From Mariniblastus sp. (GTDB lineage Bacteria > Planctomycetota > Planctomycetia > Pirellulales > Pirellulaceae): a DNA stretch of 64,000 bases. The stretch lies in the NCBI GenBank assembly GCA_029251085.1, contig JAQXDZ010000066.1, positions 24,096 through 88,095 of the forward strand, in the 5' to 3' direction. The translations under genes were made by a program, and so were the position numbers. Within the stretch, counting starts at the first letter, position 1; the number at the start of each line of letters is the position of its first letter. Below, one piece after another: positions 28,951 through 38,428 of this stretch. The notes beneath the pieces are model-generated. The model did no database searches. It saw nothing but the letters and a program-made list of their open reading frames with translations, and was not told where the DNA came from.

Positions 28951-30942
28951 TCACTGATCGTTCTCTTTTTCCATGATCCGTTCGGTCATTTCCAGCAATT
29001 TAGCCTGCAATTCAGCTGCATTCATCGCCTCCTGGTCCAACAACTTCTCCAAATCCTCTTGTCCACGTAACTGCTCAACCTTTTTTGTCCGCCGGTTGAG
29101 CCTCATCTGTTGAATCCTTAACACTTTTAGCTCCGCGGATTTTTTCAACAGGGGTTGGTCACCTCCGCCGCCACCGCCACCTCCGCCGCCTCCGCCACCG
29201 CCGCCTTCGTTTTGAGCTTCTTTCAAAGCATCAATGAGATCAGCAATGGTCGATTCGATTTCCTTTTGCAACAACTGAGTAAGTTGCCCCGTGCGTTCTA
29301 AAGCCAATAACTCAGAAGCCCGATCCAAATCGACTTTTAAATCTTGCACAATTTCAGGAAACACAATACTCGTACCATCCTCCAAAAGCAGGTCGTAAGC
29401 TTGCTGACCCAACTCGCTAATTTCAGACTCTTCATTCGAGATTCGCAACATTAGCAATTGATCTCGACGGCCTAGATTTTTCAAGTTAGTTAACTTGTCA
29501 TCCAACTCAACCGTCATCACCCCCGCAATGACCTGCCGGTCATACATTTCTTTAAACCGCGCCTCTAAACGAGCAAGTTTTTCCTGACGAGTTTCCTCCC
29601 GCAATTGCTTCAGACGATCCTCAATTTCCTCCAGAGCTTCTTCCATCTGTTTCTCTGCTTGCTTCTGTTTTTTCTGAGCTTCCTTTGGATCTTGGTCATC
29701 CAAGTCTCCCGACGCACCTTTCATTGACTCACCGGCCTGATCCATTTTACTTTGACCGGGCTGTTTTTGCTTACCAGAATCAGACTGCTCGCCGGGCTCT
29801 TCTTCTGGCTTGGGAGCCTTTTTCATCTCTTCAAGAATGTCCATAGTTTTGTCACGATTACGACGCTGCTCTTCGGCCATTTGCTGCAACGCTTCGGGCG
29901 GTAATGTCTCAATTCGACGTTTCTCTTTTTTGATTTCGGAAAGGGCCTGATTCATATCAGCTAACGCTTTCTGCTCCTCCGCCTTAGCATCGTCTGGCTT
30001 GCCAGTTCCTAATTTTTCCTCGGCTTTTTTCTGGTGTTCAATCGCCTTATCCAGTGCCTTCTGCCCGGGTTGAGCAGGTTCTGACTGGCCCCCCGGCTTA
30101 CCGTCACTCGGCTTACCGTCACTCGGCTTACCATCACTCGGCTTACCATCACTCGGCTTACCATCACTCGGCTTACCATCGTTTGCTGATTCAGGGTCTT
30201 CCGAGCCAGAAATTTCCTTTTTCAGTGATTCTGTCTGTTTTCGAATTTCGAATTGCTCATCGGCAACGCCATCCAGCGCTCGCAAACCCGCGTTTGATTT
30301 CGCATCTGTGTTTTCGATAACCTCTGTTTGCTTGCCGATCAGATTTTCCAATTTTTTAATCTGGGCTTCCAAGTTCTTAATCGTCTTATCTTTTTCAGCA
30401 ATCTTTTCAGTATCTTTGGTTTGACTTTTCTGCTCTTGCAGTCGCTCTTGAATTTGCTGTTTCCAGCGTTCGAGCATTTTCTCTTGATCCTTCTTTGATG
30501 CTTTTTGATCTTTTTGTTGCGTAAGCAGTCGAATCAAGGCCTCCAAATTCTGAATTACTTCGTCTAATAACTGATCGGCTTCCTGATACTTTTCGGTATC
30601 GAGAAGCGAACTTATCTGAGCCATTTTTTTCGTGATTAGTCGTTCTTTCGATTGCTGATAAGCAGCAACGAGCAGTTTTGCGCGTTCGGGTTCCTTTTCC
30701 CGAAGCTTCTCAGCGATGACCGTCAGCTTTGTCTCCAATTCGGACATTTTCCGTTCAACGAGACGCTGACGAACCCCTAGTTCCGTTTTTAAATCGGAGC
30801 CCTTAGTGTCATCTTGCGCTACCAGCGCGCCTAGGTTTGCTATCGAAACGAGGGCGGCGATGATTGCCACTCTTAAAAAACTTAATCGGTTTTCTACTAC
30901 CATTCCCTTGCTCCTCTTTGCCCAACCTGACCCACAGTCCAT
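28951..30942 (-). CDS. Secreted coiled-coil protein rich in Lys/Glu/Gln, with SDGKP repeat and poly-Gly tract
   Basis: ORF 663 aa; signal-like N-terminus; long charged helical segments. Confidence 0.75.
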   Translation of the reverse strand: MDCGSGWAKRSKGMVVENRLSFLRVAIIAALVSIANLGALVAQDDTKGSDLKTELGVRQRLVERKMSELETKLTVIAEKLREKEPERAKLLVAAYQQSKERLITKKMAQISSLLDTEKYQEADQLLDEVIQNLEALIRLLTQQKDQKASKKDQEKMLERWKQQIQERLQEQKSQTKDTEKIAEKDKTIKNLEAQIKKLENLIGKQTEVIENTDAKSNAGLRALDGVADEQFEIRKQTESLKKEISGSEDPESANDGKPSDGKPSDGKPSDGKPSDGKPSDGKPGGQSEPAQPGQKALDKAIEHQKKAEEKLGTGKPDDAKAEEQKALADMNQALSEIKKEKRRIETLPPEALQQMAEEQRRNRDKTMDILEEMKKAPKPEEEPGEQSDSGKQKQPGQSKMDQAGESMKGASGDLDDQDPKEAQKKQKQAEKQMEEALEEIEDRLKQLREETRQEKLARLEARFKEMYDRQVIAGVMTVELDDKLTNLKNLGRRDQLLMLRISNEESEISELGQQAYDLLLEDGTSIVFPEIVQDLKVDLDRASELLALERTGQLTQLLQKEIESTIADLIDALKEAQNEGGGGGGGGGGGGGGGDQPLLKKSAELKVLRIQQMRLNRRTKKVEQLRGQEDLEKLLDQEAMNAAELQAKLLEMTERIMEKENDQ
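29161..29208. repeat. Trinucleotide-rich tract encoding poly-Gly (about 15 residues)
   Basis: (ccg/cca/cct)n run; protein ...[25 protein letters not shown]. Confidence 0.9.
30101..30175. repeat. 15-bp tandem repeat, five units (cc[g/a]tcactcggctta), encoding SDGKP
   Basis: Two ccgtcactcggctta units followed by three ccatcactcggctta units. Confidence 0.95.
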
Positions 30943-30969
30943 AACGTCTTATTTGGCAAAATGTTAGAT

Positions 30970-33216
30970 TTATTTATCAAAAATATCGTCGTCATCACCA
31001 TCGAATATCCCATCGTCGGGATTTATACGATCTTTGATACCGCCTTTGATCTCTGTCGTTTTGCTTTTCACTTCGAGGAAATCATTAATAATTTCCTGGA
31101 AGCTTTCTGAGTCCGCCATCGCACTCAGAATTCTTTTCATTTCCTCAAGTATCGCGAGTTGCAGTTCGACCGACTGATCCACAATCTCTTCTAACTCAGC
31201 CTGATTCCGAACTGCTCGTCGAGCATTATCAAATTGCCGACTGGCTAAAGAAATCATTTCAGAATCAAGCTGCCGAATTGGCCCGATAATCCGTTCATCA
31301 AATCTCGTTTCAATTCGTTGTTCGGGAGCCAGTTGATTTTCAGCTTCATCCAATCGATTATTTTTCACTTCAACCAAAAACTCTTCGAACCGATTCGCCA
31401 CGCGATCCAATACCGTGCCAACTCCTTTTTGTTTCCGCACCAGCGCAATCAGTGCGGCTTCGCGTTTCGAATCGAATTCTTCCTGACTCACACTGTCGGT
31501 TCGCGTCCTTGCCGCGATCGCTTGAATCTCAGTCATCAAAGCTAACTGAACCTGATAGGCTTGATCATCAAATGCTTTTCGTTGCTCGACTTCCCGCCTC
31601 AACAAATCTGCTCGCAACTCTTCATCCGTCACGACTCTCAACAAAAATTCCTGAGAACGACCGACATTTGGTTTCCCCGGGTAATTATCTTTGGCAGTCA
31701 CCGAAAATCGAAAGCTAGTACCGGGAGATAGGCCCAGCGGCTCGAGATCCAATTCAGCAAAATCTTTGATTTGCCGCACCGGTAGACCGTCTTCCCCGGG
31801 CCGTGGTTCCGCGAACACCAACTCCCGCTGGCCAGTTTTCTCGTCATTATCACCCGTCTTCCAAGTCGCATCGAAAGCCAATTGTGTTAGTCCATAGGAA
31901 TCAACGGCCTGGTACGAAGTTGGCAAGTTCGCTCTGGCCGACACCAACCCGCTAATCCCAAGTAAGCTCGCTCTAATTTTTGGCGAATCATCGTCCTTAA
32001 TTGTTACCCGAAACTTAGACCGGCGAGCTCCTTTCATTCCGGAGCTGTCAACCAATTCGAACTCATATTCACCGCCAACCAATTCCTCGCCCTCTCCCGG
32101 AATAGTTAAGCTGAATTCTGTATCATTCTCGCCAGACTGCATCGCATAAACTTTTTCGTCGATCTTCAGGTTCGCTGCAGACAGAGATTTATTCGTCTTG
32201 ATTCCAATCTCCAACCGACTGCCAACTAAAACCGAATGCGGCCCCGCTCCCTGCAGTTCCTTCCGGAGCACTCCCGTATAGGCTGGCATCAGCACATCTA
32301 AGTTCAGCTGAATTACACTGGGCGGCTCAACTAGTTTTACATCGACCCACGAAGTCACATCATCGCCACCGGATGCTCGGAACCGAAACGGAGACGAAAC
32401 GTTATGAAACACAAAAACGTGCTCGCGTCCATCTAACTTCCCCGTCGGTTTCATTTGGTGGAACGTTTTCCCACCTTGATGGCTAATCTCCAAAGAGACC
32501 GACACGTCTTTCTCAAGACTATCTTCGCTCACGCGAACCAACTGGCGATGATCCCCACCACGAGGCAAAATCAATTCACCGTCGACCGCTCCGACAATTT
32601 CGAGATAGGTCGCTTGTGGCCATTGATCTTCGAGTAACAAGATGTTTCGATTAAACCAAGTCCTCAAAAAATCTGTCTGAGCGACTCCAATGCCAACACC
32701 CGCAGCCATTCCAATACCGGCGATCAACAACAACCAGTTTTGAAAATGCCGGCTAAGATCGAGAGCCTTGGAAAAATCAACTGCCTTCGATTTTTCGATC
32801 CCTTGCTCAATCGTCGCCGCAGCCAACTCCGCAGACGTCCCCCACTGTTTCCATTCTTCTTCTCGAGATAACTGAACACTGGAAAGTAAACTTTCCTTCA
32901 ACTCAGGGTTTTTACTTTCAACTTCATAAATCAAGGCATCGTCACTGAGTCGAGACAATAATGGCTTGAGCACCCGAACGCCAAAATAGACCACGGCGGC
33001 GATGGCCATTGCAATCAGCATCACCACCCGCTGAGCAAAGTCCATTTTAAACAGCCGATCCAACGCTACATCACAGGCCAGAACCGCCAAGATAGCAATC
33101 AACCAGCGCCCCAACCCATGGATTAGGATCCAACGCGTTAATTTACTTCGCATGCGAAGCAGTTTTTCCATGACCAGTTTGGGCATGTTTTTAGAGGTTG
33201 TCGTGACCGATGCCAT
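30970..33216 (-). CDS. Membrane protein, DUF4175-like, of the MoxR/Bat operon
   Basis: ORF 748 aa; N-terminal TM segments; large extracytoplasmic and coiled-coil region; operon position. Confidence 0.72.
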   Translation of the reverse strand: MASVTTTSKNMPKLVMEKLLRMRSKLTRWILIHGLGRWLIAILAVLACDVALDRLFKMDFAQRVVMLIAMAIAAVVYFGVRVLKPLLSRLSDDALIYEVESKNPELKESLLSSVQLSREEEWKQWGTSAELAAATIEQGIEKSKAVDFSKALDLSRHFQNWLLLIAGIGMAAGVGIGVAQTDFLRTWFNRNILLLEDQWPQATYLEIVGAVDGELILPRGGDHRQLVRVSEDSLEKDVSVSLEISHQGGKTFHQMKPTGKLDGREHVFVFHNVSSPFRFRASGGDDVTSWVDVKLVEPPSVIQLNLDVLMPAYTGVLRKELQGAGPHSVLVGSRLEIGIKTNKSLSAANLKIDEKVYAMQSGENDTEFSLTIPGEGEELVGGEYEFELVDSSGMKGARRSKFRVTIKDDDSPKIRASLLGISGLVSARANLPTSYQAVDSYGLTQLAFDATWKTGDNDEKTGQRELVFAEPRPGEDGLPVRQIKDFAELDLEPLGLSPGTSFRFSVTAKDNYPGKPNVGRSQEFLLRVVTDEELRADLLRREVEQRKAFDDQAYQVQLALMTEIQAIAARTRTDSVSQEEFDSKREAALIALVRKQKGVGTVLDRVANRFEEFLVEVKNNRLDEAENQLAPEQRIETRFDERIIGPIRQLDSEMISLASRQFDNARRAVRNQAELEEIVDQSVELQLAILEEMKRILSAMADSESFQEIINDFLEVKSKTTEIKGGIKDRINPDDGIFDGDDDDIFDK

Positions 33217-33308
33217 TGAAAACGCTTACCTTGAATTTGCCGATTTCTAAATCGCCTGTTAGTTCTTTACCTTGAAAGTCGAGACCAGTCTCAACATCAA
33301 CCATTTTG

Positions 33309-35900
33309 CTACAACAACTTGTACCACTTACGTAAAATCCACTCGATGGACAGCAACGCAACTGGCAACCCATAAAACAACCACCGCAGATACGGATTAA
33401 CATCCCAAAGTGGCTTCGGCGGACTGTTGAATTCAGCCCGAGTCACCAACGTTGGCAATACATCCGGCACACTGGCAAGTTGCTCCAGCCGAAAATACTT
33501 ACCGCCTGACTGGTCAGCTATTTCTGTTAATAATTTTTCGTTCAACCAGTAGGCACCCGATTCGGCACTCGGAGGAACCACACGAAACGCAATTGGATCG
33601 ATCAACTTGCCCTCGGCATCACCTGCACCAAATGAAACCGTTCCTTCAAAATTGCCAACTCGCTGAGCGACAAAAGTACCTTCATAGCTACCCTCTTGAT
33701 TGGGGAGCATTTTCAACTCCACAGTCTGGGTTCGCCCATCCTCGGCTCGCACGATTGCTTTTTGAATTGGGGCGGTCGATGGCTTGAATTGCTCGTCCAG
33801 CACCCGGGCTACCAATAACACCCGATCTCCAAGTTCAAACTCAGATTTCTCCGTATCGATAAACCCCCTCCGTGATCCTTGCAGGGAACGAGTCTCTACG
33901 AGATACCGAACAACCTGGATCCAAAACCTATCAAAATACTGCGCCTGCACACCAACCGGTCGCCACCGAAACGACTCCTGAAAACCAAGGTATAACACGG
34001 ATCCGGCACCGTATCGGCCTGCGACCATCAATGGCTGGTTCCCTTCGGCATTGACCTGATCCCCGCTTTCCAACAACACTCGCGCTGTCGGCTTGGCAGC
34101 AATCGCAGGGAAACTCCATAACACACTGGGAATCAAATCCCATATCTTGGCGTTGTCCCCCGGGTCACTGCGGAAACTCATGACCGGGTGGTCAAGGTTG
34201 TGATTGACCACAAGCATTTGCCCGGACCGCATCTCTTTGGCAGATGCAAGCGCCTCCACCGTATCGATAAACTCAGTGTCTCCAAACCTTACAGGGAGTA
34301 ACTCGCGAATCGATTTCAACCGATTCATCGTGACGAATTCACTTGTGTGCTGAGGGCCCGCCATAAACAAAACCCCGCCTGCTTTAAACTTGCAAAAGTC
34401 CTTCAGCAGATCCATCCAATTTTCATCGAACTCCTCTGGATTTGGGTCAAACATCATCACGACGTTGTATGCTCCCAATTCATCAATCGTCCGCGGCAAT
34501 CGCGAAATTGGCGCATTGCCCTCTTGAGGTCGCGTTTCATCCATCGTCTGAAGCCAACAGCTTAGCGAAATGGTCTGATCCCGCTGCAGTAACTTGTAAA
34601 CATGCTGGTAATCCCAACTAGCCTCACCCGCCACCAACAAAACCTTTACCTTCTCATCAACGACTTCCATCTCCGAGGTCACCCGCGCGTTGTCGGCGAC
34701 TTCAGTTTCATCTTCCAACGCTTTGACTTGTACCGTAAATACATACTTACCAGACCGGTTCAGAATATGATCAAAATCAACTCGAATTCGCCCACCGTTT
34801 TCAGGAATGGGGACGTTTTTCGATTTTACTTTTTCTGGCAATCCCGGTTTGCCAGTCCGTGAATCAACTTGCTGCTGAATCAATTCGACTTCAATTTGAG
34901 CCGGCATACCTTCATCGCCAACCTGCGAGGTCTGCAGTACAGCTTCTATCTCAAAAGGCTCGTCAGGATAGGCTCGATCACGCACGTAAACTTCGGTGAC
35001 GGCTATGTTTTTTGGTGGATTCGGATCGCCGACACCAACGACAAAGATCGGCACACCTTGCTCCGCCGCTTTCTGAGCAATTTCAACTGGATCTTCACTT
35101 CCATTATGCTGCCCATCACTAATCAAAAGAATTGCAGACAATCGGCTCGCATCATCGAGCGACTCACGCAACGCTTGCCAAATATCCGTCCCCAAGCCGC
35201 TGGCTTCGAGATCTGGAATCGTTTTGCGGATTAGCCCCTCGGCTTCTTGGTCTTCCGGATCCGCCGGCGTGTCTGAGGCCTCTGGTTCTGAATCTTCGGT
35301 CTGCTTTTTCACATTCGCCGGTATCACTGCGATGGGCACATTGCCATCAGAAAAATTGACAATCCGAAGTGCTCCCTTGTCTTTCAACTCTTCCAACAAT
35401 GCTGGATTCTTTGCGAACGCTTGATTAACGAGCGCGGATCGCTTTACCTGCCCATCACCAATCGCGGCAACAGACAAACCGGTAAGCTCTGCCAATTTTT
35501 TCTGTTGATCTTCACTGCGATAACTGTCTCCGCGGTCGAATGAAAGAGAGCTATCTCGCAACATTGCGATCGTTGGCTTGATTTCATTTACTTGCTGGTA
35601 AAACACGGAGGGTTTCAAGAACATCATGATCAGCAACAGCAGTACGGCCAACCGCAGGGCGCCCATCGCCAACTTGATGGGCATTGGGCAGGTATTGATC
35701 TCTCGGCGGTACATCCAAAAAACACCAAACACCACCGCCGCTAATATCGCAAGCAGAACAAAGACACCCCAGGACTCTGGCATGTTCGACCATTGCAATC
35801 GGGGCGTGCCAGCGCGATCGGGGTCGGCGCCAACCAACCACTCCAACAATCTACTTTCGGCAATAAAATTCAACGTTTTCTCAATTCTTACAATGATCAA
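33309..35900 (-). CDS. VWA/glutamine-amidotransferase-like membrane protein of the Bat operon
   Basis: ORF 863 aa; SAILLISDGQHNGSEDPVEIAQKAAEQGVPIFVVGVGD (VWA-like); C-terminal TM. Confidence 0.78.
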   Translation of the reverse strand: MIIVRIEKTLNFIAESRLLEWLVGADPDRAGTPRLQWSNMPESWGVFVLLAILAAVVFGVFWMYRREINTCPMPIKLAMGALRLAVLLLLIMMFLKPSVFYQQVNEIKPTIAMLRDSSLSFDRGDSYRSEDQQKKLAELTGLSVAAIGDGQVKRSALVNQAFAKNPALLEELKDKGALRIVNFSDGNVPIAVIPANVKKQTEDSEPEASDTPADPEDQEAEGLIRKTIPDLEASGLGTDIWQALRESLDDASRLSAILLISDGQHNGSEDPVEIAQKAAEQGVPIFVVGVGDPNPPKNIAVTEVYVRDRAYPDEPFEIEAVLQTSQVGDEGMPAQIEVELIQQQVDSRTGKPGLPEKVKSKNVPIPENGGRIRVDFDHILNRSGKYVFTVQVKALEDETEVADNARVTSEMEVVDEKVKVLLVAGEASWDYQHVYKLLQRDQTISLSCWLQTMDETRPQEGNAPISRLPRTIDELGAYNVVMMFDPNPEEFDENWMDLLKDFCKFKAGGVLFMAGPQHTSEFVTMNRLKSIRELLPVRFGDTEFIDTVEALASAKEMRSGQMLVVNHNLDHPVMSFRSDPGDNAKIWDLIPSVLWSFPAIAAKPTARVLLESGDQVNAEGNQPLMVAGRYGAGSVLYLGFQESFRWRPVGVQAQYFDRFWIQVVRYLVETRSLQGSRRGFIDTEKSEFELGDRVLLVARVLDEQFKPSTAPIQKAIVRAEDGRTQTVELKMLPNQEGSYEGTFVAQRVGNFEGTVSFGAGDAEGKLIDPIAFRVVPPSAESGAYWLNEKLLTEIADQSGGKYFRLEQLASVPDVLPTLVTRAEFNSPPKPLWDVNPYLRWLFYGLPVALLSIEWILRKWYKLL

Positions 35901-35983
35901 ATTCGTCGGCCAGCAGTTTCCGATTCGTTTATCGAATCACTTACTCACCAACCATAAACAAGCGCGACGGCACGCTTCCCCAA

Positions 35984-38398
35984 CTATTCGTCAACCCGTT
36001 TTGAATCCAACATATAAAGGCGATTTGCACCGTGAACCCAAAATCTCTCGCCATCGCTATATAAATTACCGACCGGCGCATTCGTTCCTAAATCGACATG
36101 CACTTGCTTCAGTACCTCCGCGCGGCCATTTTTCCCCTTTAGTGACAATTGATAAATGCGATCCTCGACAGGTAAGTAAATACCTTTGGGGGTCACAACT
36201 CCACGTCCCAATGATTGACGTCCGTCAAACATCTGTTCCGTACCCCAGATCATCCGCCCCTGTCCCTTGAGATCGTAAGCCACAACAGTCTCAAATCCAC
36301 CGGCATATAACACGTCTTCGTAGACGCCAATAATATAGTCGACCTTAAATCCGACCGGGCTCATTTCCGTTCGCCAAATCAGTTCTCCCGTATTCCGGTC
36401 GAAAGCTTCAATTGAGTCAGTGTCCGAACTAAAGCAGACCATTTGTTTTCCATATGGAATAACAATGTCACTCGACCACCCATCAAAATTCAGCCGATTT
36501 ACTGTCCAACCACTTCGACGCCCAAAATTATCCGCTTGCCCAACCCTCCGATAACGCTTGGCAAATCGAACCGTCCCCGTCGCGGGGTCCAGCACAAACA
36601 CAACCCCCATCCCGCAACTGACAAATAGGTCACTTCCTTCAAGAGAAAGCTCAATCGCAGACCATGGCACCGAACCAGTTTCGGGCTCGTCGCACAAAAA
36701 CGACTGCCAAACAGTTTTACCCTCACGTTTGGGATCAAGTGCATAAATTGAAATCGCACCACCACTGTTAACGGGCACAATCACAAGGTCCCCAAACGCA
36801 ACAGGCGCGGCCATGAAACCGCCGCTTTCGAGCCATTCCGATTCGTCCGTTTCGCCGTTAAAGGCGACCGGTTCTTCCTCCGATGCTTCACGCGGCAATC
36901 TCCATAAAACACGACCAGACTCCGCGTCGTAGGCGGTCAGGAAATTCTCCCTCGTCCTCCGAAAGTTTGCATTCCACTGAGGCGCGACTTTAGGTTGCTT
37001 ATGAATATTGGAATCATCCCATGATTTACCTTCGATCGAATACGCAATGCCTTGGCAAATCGACATCTGTTGAAAAACTCGGTCGCCGAATAAGTTAATC
37101 TCTACTGCCTTCTCCGGGAACTTCGACACACCACTTGCCTGCCCAGTCACCCGACCGCCCCAATTGCGGCGAATCGTAGACATCATCATGGTTGCATCAT
37201 CTATTTGAAACGCATTCTTCCATACACTCCGCCAAGCGATCGCGGCATCCGCAGACTCCACCAAGCTATCGGCTTTGGAAAGCTCTTCAATCTTCTTGCG
37301 ATCCCAAACAGCAAGATCTGAACCGGTCTTAAAAAACAATCGATCGCCATCGATTAACAACTCGCCAGCGGGCCTCCAACTCTTGTTTCTCCAAGTATCA
37401 ATCAACCGGGTTTCCATCGCATCAAGTGTCTCGCCAACGCTCTCTCCGGAAGCTTTCCGACCGGTCAACATATTCCCCTGGACATCAGCGCTGCGGTTGT
37501 AACGTTCCTTCGGTTGGAAATAAAACTGCCAACTCGCCTCTAAGTCACCCTCCATCATCTCGTCGGGCACTGCTTGCATGACACCGTAACGATGGGAATT
37601 CCCAAGCGGCATTTGCCAATCCAGATTCACTTCGTCTCGTTCGTTAGAAACGGTCAATTCCTCGAGCGAGCGACTGACCAAAACTGCTTGATCTGAGTTA
37701 CGATCAATCGCCAACGCCTCTGCAATCGCGACCTTCGCCGCAGGCATATCCCCCAAGAACGCCTGACAAAGTGCAATTTTTGCATAGACCTCCTCCATCG
37801 GAACGGAAGGATCCGGATACTGCGTAGCGATTTTTTCAAACATCCGCCGAGCGCCGATGAAATCAAATTGATCGAGATAGATGCTGCCGAGATTAAACGC
37901 CGCTTCATCGCCAAGAGAACTAATAAAATAGTTTCGAACGACACTATTCAAAGCCGTAACATCTGCAGCGTCCACCGCTTCCGCCAAAATTTCTTTTGCG
38001 GCGGCATCGGCAATCACACGATAGGCCAACAATCCATCAGCCGGGAGCTCAGCGAGAATCGCCTCAACCTGTTCGACAAGCGAGTAATAGATTTGGCCAT
38101 CACTCGAAAACAATGCGTCGCCACTTCGGTTTAAGACGGCCTGCCAAAGCGTGCAGGCGACTCGGTACTGACCGTCATTTCGCATCCGCTCGGCTTTTTC
38201 AAGCACGTCTTCAAGTTCTGGATCTGTCTTTAACACAGCTCCCGCTTCAACCGCCTCTCCTTGCTCCGCCATTACCCCGGGCCGCCCGAAAGCGAGCTGC
38301 TTGGCAATACAATTCTCAGGAACTACCAATGCAACCAGCGACCACACACCAATGATCATGGCCACCGAAAGGGTTCTATTAATGAGCAAATTCATCAT
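35984..38398 (-). CDS. PQQ-binding-like beta-propeller repeat protein with TPR-like N-terminus
   Basis: Repeats such as FDRNTGELIWRTEMSPVGF and AYDAESGRVLWRLPRE; signal peptide. Confidence 0.85.
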   Translation of the reverse strand: MMNLLINRTLSVAMIIGVWSLVALVVPENCIAKQLAFGRPGVMAEQGEAVEAGAVLKTDPELEDVLEKAERMRNDGQYRVACTLWQAVLNRSGDALFSSDGQIYYSLVEQVEAILAELPADGLLAYRVIADAAAKEILAEAVDAADVTALNSVVRNYFISSLGDEAAFNLGSIYLDQFDFIGARRMFEKIATQYPDPSVPMEEVYAKIALCQAFLGDMPAAKVAIAEALAIDRNSDQAVLVSRSLEELTVSNERDEVNLDWQMPLGNSHRYGVMQAVPDEMMEGDLEASWQFYFQPKERYNRSADVQGNMLTGRKASGESVGETLDAMETRLIDTWRNKSWRPAGELLIDGDRLFFKTGSDLAVWDRKKIEELSKADSLVESADAAIAWRSVWKNAFQIDDATMMMSTIRRNWGGRVTGQASGVSKFPEKAVEINLFGDRVFQQMSICQGIAYSIEGKSWDDSNIHKQPKVAPQWNANFRRTRENFLTAYDAESGRVLWRLPREASEEEPVAFNGETDESEWLESGGFMAAPVAFGDLVIVPVNSGGAISIYALDPKREGKTVWQSFLCDEPETGSVPWSAIELSLEGSDLFVSCGMGVVFVLDPATGTVRFAKRYRRVGQADNFGRRSGWTVNRLNFDGWSSDIVIPYGKQMVCFSSDTDSIEAFDRNTGELIWRTEMSPVGFKVDYIIGVYEDVLYAGGFETVVAYDLKGQGRMIWGTEQMFDGRQSLGRGVVTPKGIYLPVEDRIYQLSLKGKNGRAEVLKQVHVDLGTNAPVGNLYSDGERFWVHGANRLYMLDSKRVDE

Positions 38399-38428
38399 TT
38401 AATTACCAGAATCTAATCCTGCCAAGGA

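Noticed and set aside
30101-30175. CRISPR-like regular repeats
   Set aside because: Units are 15 bp, contiguous without spacers and in-frame with a coding gene; a coding tandem repeat.
35626-36270. 214-aa plus-strand ORF
   Set aside because: Antisense to the VWA and PQQ genes; low-quality composition.
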